Under the pieces are notes generated by a model. It was not told the DNA's origin, ran no database searches, and saw only the letters and a list, made by a program, of their open reading frames with translations. From contig NZ_BMFH01000001.1 of the NCBI RefSeq assembly GCF_014638095.1, forward strand, positions 2,117,227-2,181,226: 64,000 bases of DNA, read 5' to 3'. Source of the DNA: Muriicola marianensis (GTDB lineage: Bacteria; Bacteroidota; Bacteroidia; Flavobacteriales; Flavobacteriaceae). The position numbers and the translations under genes are program-made. Below, piece by piece: positions 36,379 through 44,132 of this stretch. Each line of letters begins with the position of its first letter. The first letter of the stretch is position 1.

Positions 36379-37395
36379 TCATTTGATTTCATAGATGTCT
36401 CCCGAAAAGAAGAGGTCTTTGGTCTTCCTGAAGGCAGAATCCGATTTCACCTGAACGGTGAGAGCGTCTTCCCGCTCTTCAAAGGTCACGTCCTCATAAC
36501 TTCGAATGATGCCTGTTACCATAGGATATTCCAGCCTTACCAGCATCTGGTGCAGGGTCGGATCCTGTTCTTTGGCATCGTGAATCAGGATGTCAGTCTC
36601 CTCGATTCCATCCTCGCCAATGGTCACAACTTCAAGGCGCAGGCCTTTAAGTATCAGTCCTTTATTCTTTTCCTTCCCAAATATCATAGGCTTCCCGTGT
36701 TCAACAAAGAGCTGCCTGTCTTCCCGTACAGCCTTGTCGGTGTACTTGGTAAAGCAACCATCATTGAAGATGGGACAGTTTTGCAGCACTTCTACCAGGG
36801 CGGTCCCTTTGTATTTCTCGGAAGCGATGAAGATATCGGTCATCTCCTTGGGTGTATTCCCTCCGATCCTCGCAAAAAAACGAGCTTGAGCCCCTAAGGC
36901 AAGTTCCCCTGCAGAGAAGGGAGGCTGGGTGTTGCCGTAAGGAGAGGATTTTGTCTTCTGCCCAACCAGGGAGGTCGGGGAGAACTGTCCCTTGGTGAGG
37001 CCGTAGATCTCGTTGTTAAACAGGATGATATTGAGATCGAGGTTCCTTCTAAGCACGTGGATAAAATGGTTCCCGCCAATAGCCATAGAGTCACCATCTC
37101 CCGTGATCACCCAGACACTGAGTCCGGGATTGGCCAGTTTGACCCCTGATGCAATGGCAGTAGCCCTCCCGTGAATACCGTGCATCCCATAGGTATCCAT
37201 GTAATATGGGAAGCGGGAGGAACATCCGATACCTGAGATAAAGACGATGTTCTCCTTGTTCACCCCGATCTCCGGCAGTGCTTTCTGTACCGACCTCAGG
37301 ATCACATAATCATCACATCCGGGACACCAGCGCACTTCCTGGTCACTTGCGAAATCTTTATAGGTGTATTCCTTAACAGCAGTTTCCATGGTCAT
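36379..37395 (-). CDS. korB: 2-oxoacid:ferredoxin oxidoreductase, beta subunit (2-oxoglutarate type)
   Basis: The thiamine-diphosphate and Fe-S subunit of 2-oxoglutarate:ferredoxin oxidoreductase, 338 residues. Cluster ligands Cys24 and Cys27 (CPGC), Cys58 (GIGCSS) and a later Cys in VLQNCPIFNDG are present. The thiamine motif GDGDSMAIGGNH is at about 99-110, followed by NNEIYGLTKGQFSPTS. This set is typical of KorB that pairs with a fused gamma-alpha KorA and uses an external ferredoxin. The start overlaps the korA stop by four bases. 2-Oxoglutarate as substrate follows from family resemblance; other 2-oxoacids are possible. Confidence 0.92.
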   Translation of the reverse strand: MTMETAVKEYTYKDFASDQEVRWCPGCDDYVILRSVQKALPEIGVNKENIVFISGIGCSSRFPYYMDTYGMHGIHGRATAIASGVKLANPGLSVWVITGDGDSMAIGGNHFIHVLRRNLDLNIILFNNEIYGLTKGQFSPTSLVGQKTKSSPYGNTQPPFSAGELALGAQARFFARIGGNTPKEMTDIFIASEKYKGTALVEVLQNCPIFNDGCFTKYTDKAVREDRQLFVEHGKPMIFGKEKNKGLILKGLRLEVVTIGEDGIEETDILIHDAKEQDPTLHQMLVRLEYPMVTGIIRSYEDVTFEEREDALTVQVKSDSAFRKTKDLFFSGDIYEIK

Positions 37396-39245
37396 GACAG
37401 GATTTGTTTGAACTTTTCTTTTAATTCGTTGTTAGAGAAGGGTAACCCCTGAATCTTATTGTATTGCAGGAACTCGTGATTGTTGAAGTTTGATTTCAAC
37501 ACCTTCACAAATTGGCCTGTATTCAGCTCGCAAACGATGATCTTCTTGAAATTCCTGAGAACCTCTTCCGTATTTTTCGGCATGGGATTCAGATAGTGAA
37601 AATGCGCTAAACCGATATTCCCATATCCTTCTTCATTGAGGTGTTTTACCGCAGTGTGTAAACTGCCATAGGTGCCTCCCCAGCCTACGACCAGGAGGTC
37701 TCCTGATTGCGCAAATTCAACTTCCTGGTCGGGGATATAATTTTGCACGCGCTTGATCTTTTCAGCCCTGATTCGGGTCATATATTCGTGATTCTCCGGG
37801 ACGTAGGAGACGTTTCCTGTGACCTTGTCTTTTTCGAGTCCCCCTACCCTGTGCTCCAGCCCGGGAGTTCCGGGTACTGCCCAGTATCGAGCCAGGGAAT
37901 CCTTTTCCCTTTCATAGGGATGGTAATCCTCTTTTGCTTCGGTCAGTCGCATATTATTGATCTCAGGCATCTCATCTACCGTCTGTATCTTCCAGGGGGC
38001 AGACCCGTTGGCGATATACCCGTCTGTGAGCAGGATCACTGGGGTCATATGCTCAAGGGTGAGTTTGGCAGCTTCGTAGGCCGAATTAAAGCAATTGGCC
38101 GGAGTGCTGGCAGCAATTACAATTACGGGACTTTCACCATTTCTGCCATACATGGCCTGGAGAAGGTCTGATTGTTCTGTTTTGGTGGGCAGGCCTGTGG
38201 AAGGACCACCCCTTTGGACGTCGACAACCACCAGTGGGAGTTCTATCATCATCGCAAGGCCGAGAGCCTCTCCTTTCAGGGCCAATCCGGGTCCTGAGGT
38301 GGTAGTGATCGCCAAGTCGCCGGCAAAAGAAGCCCCAATGGCCGATGTGATCCCGGCAATTTCGTCTTCGGCCTGCAGGGTTTTTACCCCGAAGTGTTTG
38401 TGTTTAACGAGTTCGTGCAGGATATCCGATGCAGGAGTAATGGGGTAGGAGCCAAGGAATAGCTCCATCCCTGATTTCTCAGCCGCCGCAAGGAATCCCC
38501 ATGCCGTAGCAGTGTTCCCCATAATGATACGGTAGGTGCCTGCCGGCATTTTGGCCGGGGAGATCGTATAGGCATTCGGGATGAGTTCCAGGGTTTCGGC
38601 GAAGAAGTAGCCTGCGTTGAGCACCTTGGTATTGGCCTCAATGATCTCGGGTTTGTTCTTGAATTTCTTTTTAAAGAAATCGATGGTATGATCTGTGGAA
38701 CGGTGGTACATCCAGTACACCATGCCCAGGGCGAACATGTTCTTGCTCCTTGTGATGGCTTTATTATCCAGGCCCTGCACGTCCTTGAGAGCTTCTTTTG
38801 TCAATGAGGTCATGGCGACCTCTATAACCCTGTAGTTCTCAAGGCTGTTGTCTTCAAGGGGGTTGGATTCGTACAGTGCCTTTTCGAGGTTTTTCTTGGT
38901 GAAGGCATCCGTATCGACAATGATAGTATGTCCGGGTTTAACGGCGTGCAGGTTTGTCTTGAGACCGGCCGGATTCATGGCTACCAGGAGGTCTACCTCG
39001 TCCCCAGGGGTACTTATCTCAACACTTCCTATGTGCACCTGGTACCCGGACACTCCGTACAAACTCCCCTGGGGAGCGCGAATTTCGGCCGGGTAATTGG
39101 GGAATGTGGCTACATCGTTCCCGAACATAGCCGACGTATCCGAGAACTGAGTTCCCGTAAGCTGCATTCCATCTCCGGAATCTCCAACAAAACGAATGAT
39201 GACGGCTTCCAGGATCTCTTGAGGGGTTTCGGTATTTATATCCAT
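37392..39245 (-). CDS. korA: 2-oxoacid:ferredoxin oxidoreductase, fused gamma-alpha subunit
   Basis: The large subunit of the 2-oxoglutarate-type ferredoxin oxidoreductase, 617 residues. The gamma domain is at about 1-200 (VIIRFVGDSGDGMQLTGTQ). The alpha/pyrimidine-binding domain runs from about 225 (SYPITPASDILHEL, then TTSGPGLALKGEALGLA and QRGGPSTGLPTKTEQSDL). No ferredoxin domain is fused, so an external carrier is needed, and a ferredoxin gene is divergently placed 156 bases away. It is the first gene of the 14-gene kor-nuo operon, with a promoter and CRP/FNR-type site upstream. Confidence 0.92.
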   Translation of the reverse strand: MDINTETPQEILEAVIIRFVGDSGDGMQLTGTQFSDTSAMFGNDVATFPNYPAEIRAPQGSLYGVSGYQVHIGSVEISTPGDEVDLLVAMNPAGLKTNLHAVKPGHTIIVDTDAFTKKNLEKALYESNPLEDNSLENYRVIEVAMTSLTKEALKDVQGLDNKAITRSKNMFALGMVYWMYHRSTDHTIDFFKKKFKNKPEIIEANTKVLNAGYFFAETLELIPNAYTISPAKMPAGTYRIIMGNTATAWGFLAAAEKSGMELFLGSYPITPASDILHELVKHKHFGVKTLQAEDEIAGITSAIGASFAGDLAITTTSGPGLALKGEALGLAMMIELPLVVVDVQRGGPSTGLPTKTEQSDLLQAMYGRNGESPVIVIAASTPANCFNSAYEAAKLTLEHMTPVILLTDGYIANGSAPWKIQTVDEMPEINNMRLTEAKEDYHPYEREKDSLARYWAVPGTPGLEHRVGGLEKDKVTGNVSYVPENHEYMTRIRAEKIKRVQNYIPDQEVEFAQSGDLLVVGWGGTYGSLHTAVKHLNEEGYGNIGLAHFHYLNPMPKNTEEVLRNFKKIIVCELNTGQFVKVLKSNFNNHEFLQYNKIQGLPFSNNELKEKFKQILS

Positions 39246-39299
39246 GATTCCTAGGATTTAGAAGTAAGAACTACAGTAACGGCTGGGACATATAAAGAT

Positions 39300-39328
39300 C
39301 AAATTTAATTTCTGGATAATCAAGGAAA
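39300..39328 (-). promoter_or_regulatory. Predicted kor-nuo operon promoter
   Basis: On the minus strand TTTC-N17-TAAATTTG gives a perfect TAnnTTTG -7 element (39300-39307) with a weak -33 element. A palindromic operator at 39330-39343 abuts the -33 region. The core of the operator ends 23 bp before the -7 element, a geometry compatible with class II activation by a CRP/FNR-family protein. Transcription would start near 39293-39296. Confidence 0.6.
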
Positions 39329-39329
39329 C

Positions 39330-39343
39330 ATGATTTTTATCAT
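39330..39343. promoter_or_regulatory. CRP/FNR-type palindrome shared by the divergent korA and fdx promoters
   Basis: ATGAT-TTTT-ATCAT is a perfect 5-bp-arm palindrome. Measured in both directions from its 12-bp core (TGAT-N4-ATCA), 23 bp separate it from a -7-like element: TAAATTTG towards korA and TACTTTTA towards fdx. The same spacing recurs at nifJ, doxX and the TonB-like gene. Confidence 0.65.
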
Positions 39344-39365
39344 TAAATTAGGGGGTACGGATATC

Positions 39366-39373
39366 TACTTTTA
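39366..39373 (+). promoter_or_regulatory. Predicted fdx -7 promoter element
   Basis: TACTTTTA is identical to the proposed nifJ -7 element and begins 23 bp after the 12-bp operator core. There is no recognisable -33 element, as expected if an activator replaces it. Confidence 0.5.
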
Positions 39374-39401
39374 CCTTCATAAGTACTCAAATTAAGTTAT
39401 T

Positions 39402-39752
39402 ATGGCTATAATAATCACAGACGAATGCATTAACTGCGATGCCTGTATATCAGAATGTCCTAACAACGCGATCTACGAACCGGACCAGGAATGGTCATAT
39501 TCGGATGAAACCGCTTTGTCAGGTACCATCACGACCCCGGGAGGCGCAGAGGTCGATGCCGATGCAGAGAATGATCCCATTTCGGATGAATTCTATTATA
39601 TAGTTCCGGATAAATGTACAGAGTGCAAGGGATTCCATGAAGAACCCCAGTGTGCCTCAGTTTGTCCCGTAGACTGCTGTGTTCCTGATGAGGACCACGT
39701 GGAATCCGAAGAACAGTTGCTGCATAAAAAAGCATGGCTTCACGGGGAATAA
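39402..39752 (+). CDS. 2[4Fe-4S] ferredoxin, Alvin-like, with acidic insertion
   Basis: A 116-residue low-potential electron carrier. The first cluster motif is Cys9-Cys12-Cys15-Cys19 (CINCDACISECP). The second is Cys72-Cys75, eight residues, Cys84-Cys88 (CASVCP); the widened spacing is typical of Allochromatium-type ferredoxins with very low redox potential. A strongly acidic stretch of about 40 residues (26-65) separates the two motifs, longer than in standard ferredoxins, and the C-terminus is also acidic. It is divergent from korA across a shared operator and followed by a strong terminator. It is the natural candidate to link KorAB and NifJ to complex I. Confidence 0.93.
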   Translation: MAIIITDECINCDACISECPNNAIYEPDQEWSYSDETALSGTITTPGGAEVDADAENDPISDEFYYIVPDKCTECKGFHEEPQCASVCPVDCCVPDEDHVESEEQLLHKKAWLHGE

Positions 39753-39822
39753 AGCGCGTGTAGCCTTACCGGTTGCTCACAAAGAGTAGCTGCCGGATCA
39801 AGAGTTTATTTCTATCGAAGAG

Positions 39823-39865
39823 ATCACTCCTTGTCCCTGTATGGGGACAGGGAGTGATTTTTTTT
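39823..39865 (+). terminator. Rho-independent terminator after fdx
   Basis: A long near-perfect stem (ATCACTCC, then TGTCCC, pairing with GGGACA and GGAGTGAT) is followed by at least seven T residues. Confidence 0.88.
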
Positions 39866-39962
39866 CGTCCTTTAAGAGTTTTGACCGGTGAACTCTAAAT
39901 TTTGGTAATTTCTCCACTTGTATCCCATTCTTTTTCAACTGGTTCCTGCCGGATTCTCCACC

Positions 39963-40005
39963 TGATAAATGTCATAGTTTACCCTGTTGCATAATGGTAC
40001 TTTTA
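39963..40005 (+). promoter_or_regulatory. CRP/FNR-type operator and predicted nifJ promoter
   Basis: The operator TGAT-AAAT-GTCA (39963-39974) is followed by exactly 23 bp and then the -7 element TACTTTTA (39998-40005). GTTT at 39977-39980 is a weak -33 element with 17-bp spacing. The flank CTGAY..RTCATAG is shared with the sites at doxX and the TonB-like gene. Confidence 0.6.
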
Positions 40006-40117
40006 AAAGATTTGCAGGCTGAGGTACATCCTGGTGAGGGTTTTCAGCTAGTGTCTCCAGGTCATTCAGCTACTGCGATCAGATATCTAATCAGGGTTTT
40101 AATCTAACAAGGACACC

Positions 40118-43100
40118 ATGAAAAAAGAATTTCCAAAGCTGATCTGCGACGCCAATGAGGCCGTCGCAAGGATAGCTCATAAGACCAATGAGGTCTGTGC
40201 CATTTACCCGATTACCCCAGCTTCGCCCATGGGTGAGCATGTGGATGTCTACAGCTCGGAAGGGCAAAAGAATATATGGGGCAATGTTCCCCGGATTGTG
40301 GAGATGCAAAGTGAAGGAGGCGCTGCCGGTGCCGTTCACGGGTCTTTGCAGGCCGGTGCTCTTACCACCACTTTTACGGCCTCCCAAGGCTTGCTGTTGA
40401 TGATCCCCAACATGTATAAGATTGCAGGGGAGCTCCTGCCGGCAGTGATCCATGTTGCGGCAAGAACGGTAGCTACCCATGCCCTTTCAATTTTTGGTGA
40501 CCACTCAGACGTGATGGCGACCAGGCAAACGGGATTTTCAATGATGTTTGGAGGTTCTGTACAGGAGGCCATGGATTTTGCCCTGATCTCTCAGGTGGCT
40601 ACCCTGCATACAAGGGTGCCTTTTCTGAATATCTTCGACGGCTTCAGGACCTCCCATGAGATCTCCAAGATCGACAACATCCCGGATGAGGTGATAAAAG
40701 CCATGATGCCGGATGATAAGATCACGGAACACAAAAAGCGATCCCTGGATCCAGACCATCCGGTAGTAAGAGGGACTTCCCAAAACCCGGATGTATTCTT
40801 CCAGGCTAGGGAAGCTGCTAACCTTCACTACGCCAAGGTTCCTGAGGCTGTTATGGAGGTAATGGATGAGTTCTACACCCATACCGGCCGCAGGTATAAT
40901 CTCTTCGATTATATAGGACATCCGGAAGCCGAGCGCGTAATTATCATCATGGGCTCAGGAGAAGGAGCCGTACGGGAAACTGTGGATACCCTGGTAGAAC
41001 AGGGAGAAAAAGTAGGAGCTGTATTTGTCAGGCTTTACAGGCCTTTCTCCATGAAGCATTTTATGGATCAGCTGCCCGAATCGGTTAAAAAGATTGCGAT
41101 ACTCGACAGGACCAAAGAACCCGGAAGCCTCGGGGAACCCCTTTATCTTGATGTGGTTACCGCTTTTGTGGAAAGCCAGCGAAAAATGCCGGTAGTGGTC
41201 GGTGGTCGATATGGTCTCTCTTCCAAAGAGTTCAATCCCGCCATGGTCAAAGGTATTTATGATGAGTTGCTTAAAGAAGAACCCAAGAACCATTTTACCA
41301 TTGGGATCAAGGACGACCTGGGCCATACAAGCCTGGACTACAACCCGGTCTTCAAAACGAAAAAGACGACCTTCAACTGTATGTTCTACGGCCTGGGGTC
41401 TGATGGTACCGTAGGGGCGAACAAAAACTCCATCAAGATCATTGGAGAAACAACCGATAACTATGTGCAGGGATATTTTGTTTATGACTCCAAGAAAGCA
41501 GGAGCTCAGACCATTTCCCATTTGCGATTTGGGCCAGATCCCGTCTATTCGTCCTACCTGATCAATACAGCCGATTTTATCGCCTGTCACCAGTTCAATT
41601 TTATCGAGAAATACGATGTCCTGTCGCATATTAAAAAAGGAGGGACCTTCCTGCTGAACTCCCCCTATTCCAAAGATGAGATCTGGGACCAACTGCCCAG
41701 CATCATGCAACAGGAGATCATAGACAACGAGCTGAATTTCTATGTGATAGACGCCACCAAGGTGGCTCACGAAGCTAAACTAGGGAAACGCACCAATACG
41801 GTACTCCAAACCTGTTTCTTCGCGATCTCAGGGATACTCCCCCGGGAAGAAGCCATTGAGAAGATCAAGAATGCCATCGTGAAGTCTTATTCCCACAAAG
41901 GCGAAAAGGTAGTGAAGATGAACTTCAAGGCGGTTGACACCGCCCTGAAACACCTCGAAAAAGTGGAATATCCTAAAAAGACCACGAATACAAGAGGGTT
42001 GAAATCCATAATGAGTGGCGAACCTGATCCTTTTGTCAGGGAGGTCCTCGGCAAAATCCTTGCCGGCAGGGGAGATGAGCTTCCAGTGAGTTTCTTCCCA
42101 ATTGATGGGACCTTCCCAATGGGAACTACCCAATATGAGAAAAGGGGTATAGCCGACTTCATCCCGATCTGGGATGGGGAAGACATCTGTACGCAGTGTA
42201 ATAAATGTGTGGCGATCTGTCCGCATGCAGCCATCAGGGCAAAGGTTGTTCCCAATGAGGATCTTACTTCCGCTCCGGACACTCTGAAAAGGGTACCTGC
42301 CAAAGGCAGACCTTTTACCAGTGAAACGGAATCTTATATTCTGCAGGTCTCACCGGAAGACTGCACCGGTTGTGACCTCTGTGTAGCTGTGTGTCCGGCA
42401 GAAAGCAAGGAGATACCCGATTTCAAGGCGATCAACATGCACAGAAAACTCGATGTGGATACTGTTGAAAATGAGCATTGGAACTACTTTACCCAATTGC
42501 CGGATTACGATCGCTCCGAACTGCAGATCACTAATATCAAAGGTTCCCAGTTCCTCGAACCCCTGTTCGAGTTTTCAGGTGCCTGTTCGGGATGCGGGGA
42601 GACGCCTTATATCAAAATGCTGACCCAGCTATTTGGGGACAGTATCATGATCGCGAATGCCACGGGTTGTTCTTCCATCTATGGAGGAAACCTGCCTACC
42701 ACTCCTTACAAGACCAACAAGGAGGGCAGGGGACCTGCCTGGGCGAATTCCCTCTTCGAAGACAACGCCGAATTTGGCTTTGGTATGAAACTGGCCCTGT
42801 CCAAGAAGCAGGAAATTGCCGTAGGCCTGCTTAAGTCTCTGGAAAATACCGTTGGAAAGGAATTGGTTGAGGCCATTCTGAACAACCCGGAGGAGGATGA
42901 GGCGCAACGCAAGGAGAAGTTCAGGCAACTGGATGAACTCAGGGAGATCCTTCTTAAAAACAAAGAGATCCCGGAAGCCACCAAATTGTTAAATCTCACC
43001 GAATACCTCCGTAAAAAGGCGGTGTGGATCCTGGGAGGTGATGGATGGGCTTATGACATTGGATATGGCGGAGTAGACCACGTACTTGCCTCCGGCGAAG

Positions 43101-43651
43101 ATATCAATATCATGGTCCTCGACACTGAGGTGTATTCCAATACCGGCGGACAGACCTCCAAGGCAACACCCCTGGGTGCAAGCGCCAAATTCTCGGTCTC
43201 CGGTAAAAGGACCGGCAAAAAGAGCCTGGCATTACAAGCTATTTCTTACGGAAATGTCTACGTAGCCCAGGTCGCCCTTGGCGCCAAGGATATGCAAACG
43301 CTCAGGGCGATAGAAGAGGCAGCAGCCTATCCCGGACCTTCCCTGATAGTGGCCTATTCGCATTGCGGGGAGCACGGATACGACCTCAAAGAAGGAGCAC
43401 TCCACCAGGAAAGAGCCGTGGAAACAGGCTACTGGCCCCTGTTCCGCTTTGATCCTTCCAAACCCAAAGGCAAGAAATTCAAACTGGATTCCAAGGAACC
43501 CAGCAGACCGCTCGAAGACTTTATGTACAGGGAGACCCGTTTTACCCGGGTAGCCAAGGAAAATCCCGAACTGGGTAAAACCCTTTTAAAACAGGCCCAG
43601 GAAGAGGTAGAAACAAAATGGGAACGCCTCGAACTATTTAGAAATATGTAA
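40118..43651 (+). CDS. nifJ: Pyruvate:ferredoxin (flavodoxin) oxidoreductase
   Basis: Oxidises pyruvate with CoA to acetyl-CoA and CO2 while reducing ferredoxin or flavodoxin. The single-chain enzyme of 1,177 residues has normal length and domain order. The N-terminal substrate domain has YPITPASPMGEHVD and ATHALSIFGDHSDVM. Two [4Fe-4S] motifs lie at about 691-702 (CTQCNKCVAICP) and 748-759 (CTGCDLCVAVCP). The proximal cluster ligands are CSGCGE and ATGCSS, and the thiamine-diphosphate motif GDGWAYDIG is near 974. The last part has SNTGGQTSKATP. No nitrogen-fixation genes are near. It is preceded by a CRP/FNR-type site matching that of korA/fdx, suggesting joint regulation. Confidence 0.97.
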   Translation: MKKEFPKLICDANEAVARIAHKTNEVCAIYPITPASPMGEHVDVYSSEGQKNIWGNVPRIVEMQSEGGAAGAVHGSLQAGALTTTFTASQGLLLMIPNMYKIAGELLPAVIHVAARTVATHALSIFGDHSDVMATRQTGFSMMFGGSVQEAMDFALISQVATLHTRVPFLNIFDGFRTSHEISKIDNIPDEVIKAMMPDDKITEHKKRSLDPDHPVVRGTSQNPDVFFQAREAANLHYAKVPEAVMEVMDEFYTHTGRRYNLFDYIGHPEAERVIIIMGSGEGAVRETVDTLVEQGEKVGAVFVRLYRPFSMKHFMDQLPESVKKIAILDRTKEPGSLGEPLYLDVVTAFVESQRKMPVVVGGRYGLSSKEFNPAMVKGIYDELLKEEPKNHFTIGIKDDLGHTSLDYNPVFKTKKTTFNCMFYGLGSDGTVGANKNSIKIIGETTDNYVQGYFVYDSKKAGAQTISHLRFGPDPVYSSYLINTADFIACHQFNFIEKYDVLSHIKKGGTFLLNSPYSKDEIWDQLPSIMQQEIIDNELNFYVIDATKVAHEAKLGKRTNTVLQTCFFAISGILPREEAIEKIKNAIVKSYSHKGEKVVKMNFKAVDTALKHLEKVEYPKKTTNTRGLKSIMSGEPDPFVREVLGKILAGRGDELPVSFFPIDGTFPMGTTQYEKRGIADFIPIWDGEDICTQCNKCVAICPHAAIRAKVVPNEDLTSAPDTLKRVPAKGRPFTSETESYILQVSPEDCTGCDLCVAVCPAESKEIPDFKAINMHRKLDVDTVENEHWNYFTQLPDYDRSELQITNIKGSQFLEPLFEFSGACSGCGETPYIKMLTQLFGDSIMIANATGCSSIYGGNLPTTPYKTNKEGRGPAWANSLFEDNAEFGFGMKLALSKKQEIAVGLLKSLENTVGKELVEAILNNPEEDEAQRKEKFRQLDELREILLKNKEIPEATKLLNLTEYLRKKAVWILGGDGWAYDIGYGGVDHVLASGEDINIMVLDTEVYSNTGGQTSKATPLGASAKFSVSGKRTGKKSLALQAISYGNVYVAQVALGAKDMQTLRAIEEAAAYPGPSLIVAYSHCGEHGYDLKEGALHQERAVETGYWPLFRFDPSKPKGKKFKLDSKEPSRPLEDFMYRETRFTRVAKENPELGKTLLKQAQEEVETKWERLELFRNM

Positions 43652-43656
43652 GTGTT

Positions 43657-43681
43657 CTCCCCCTGTAAATCTCAGGGGGAG
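43657..43681 (+). other. Intercistronic stem-loop after nifJ
   Basis: CTCCCCCTG and CAGGGGGAG form a perfect 9-bp GC-rich stem with a 7-base loop six bases after the nifJ stop. No T-run follows, so it is more likely an mRNA-stabilising or attenuating hairpin than a full terminator. Confidence 0.6.
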
Positions 43682-43716
43682 CCTTATGCGATTGTACAAT
43701 ACTTAAAACTGAAATC

Positions 43717-44094
43717 ATGGAAACCTTAGCAAACCCCTATTTTGAGATCGCCGTGGAAAAAATGAAGGAAGCCAACAGGGAACTGTACAGGCCGGAGGAG
43801 GATGTTGTCTCTTTTCTGGTTTGTAAGAACGCCCAGATCGCCGTTCAGAACTATCTCAGAGGCTATCTGTTGCGCAGTGGTATCGAGACTAAAAAAGAGG
43901 ATACTCTGGACTTCCTTTATAAACAATGCGTAGAGCTCAATGGGAATTTTAAAGAAGTGAACCTCGCCGGCTTCAATTGCCAGTATGAAAACATGGATTC
44001 CAAATACTGTCAGGGTGTGGAGAAGGTGAGCAGATGCTTTGAAATAGCCAACAGGCTGGATACCTTCCTGAGAAAGGAAAAGGTGATCAACTAA
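43717..44094 (+). CDS. HEPN-like small protein downstream of nifJ
   Basis: A 125-residue, all-helical, soluble protein. The pattern FLVCKNAQIAVQNYLRGYLLRSG (about 32-54) followed by TLDFLYKQCVELNG resembles HEPN-fold nucleotide- or RNA-binding proteins, but the typical RxxxxH ribonuclease motif is not visible. I treat HEPN as a fold suggestion only. It has five cysteines (36, 70, 87, 96, 105). It lies 65 bases after nifJ, behind a stem-loop, and is probably part of the same transcript. A link to the oxidoreductase is conceivable but unproven. Confidence 0.65.
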   Translation: METLANPYFEIAVEKMKEANRELYRPEEDVVSFLVCKNAQIAVQNYLRGYLLRSGIETKKEDTLDFLYKQCVELNGNFKEVNLAGFNCQYENMDSKYCQGVEKVSRCFEIANRLDTFLRKEKVIN

Positions 44095-44132
44095 CCTGCG
44101 ATTAAAGAAGCAGTAGGGGATCTCAGACCATT

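Larger units (their letters stand above)
39753..40117. other. Intergenic region between fdx and nifJ
   Basis: These 365 bases hold no convincing gene. They contain the fdx terminator (39823-39865), a CRP/FNR-type operator and nifJ promoter (39963-40005), and an untranslated leader of about 100 bases before nifJ. I see no riboswitch-like structure in the leader. Confidence 0.6.

Noticed and set aside
40955-41770. Minus-strand open frame opposite nifJ
   Set aside because: It lies wholly inside nifJ, and its translation shows no family features.
40118-43651. nifJ as evidence of nitrogen fixation
   Set aside because: The gene name is historical; no nitrogenase, nifB, nifE or nifN genes are seen, and the context is respiratory.
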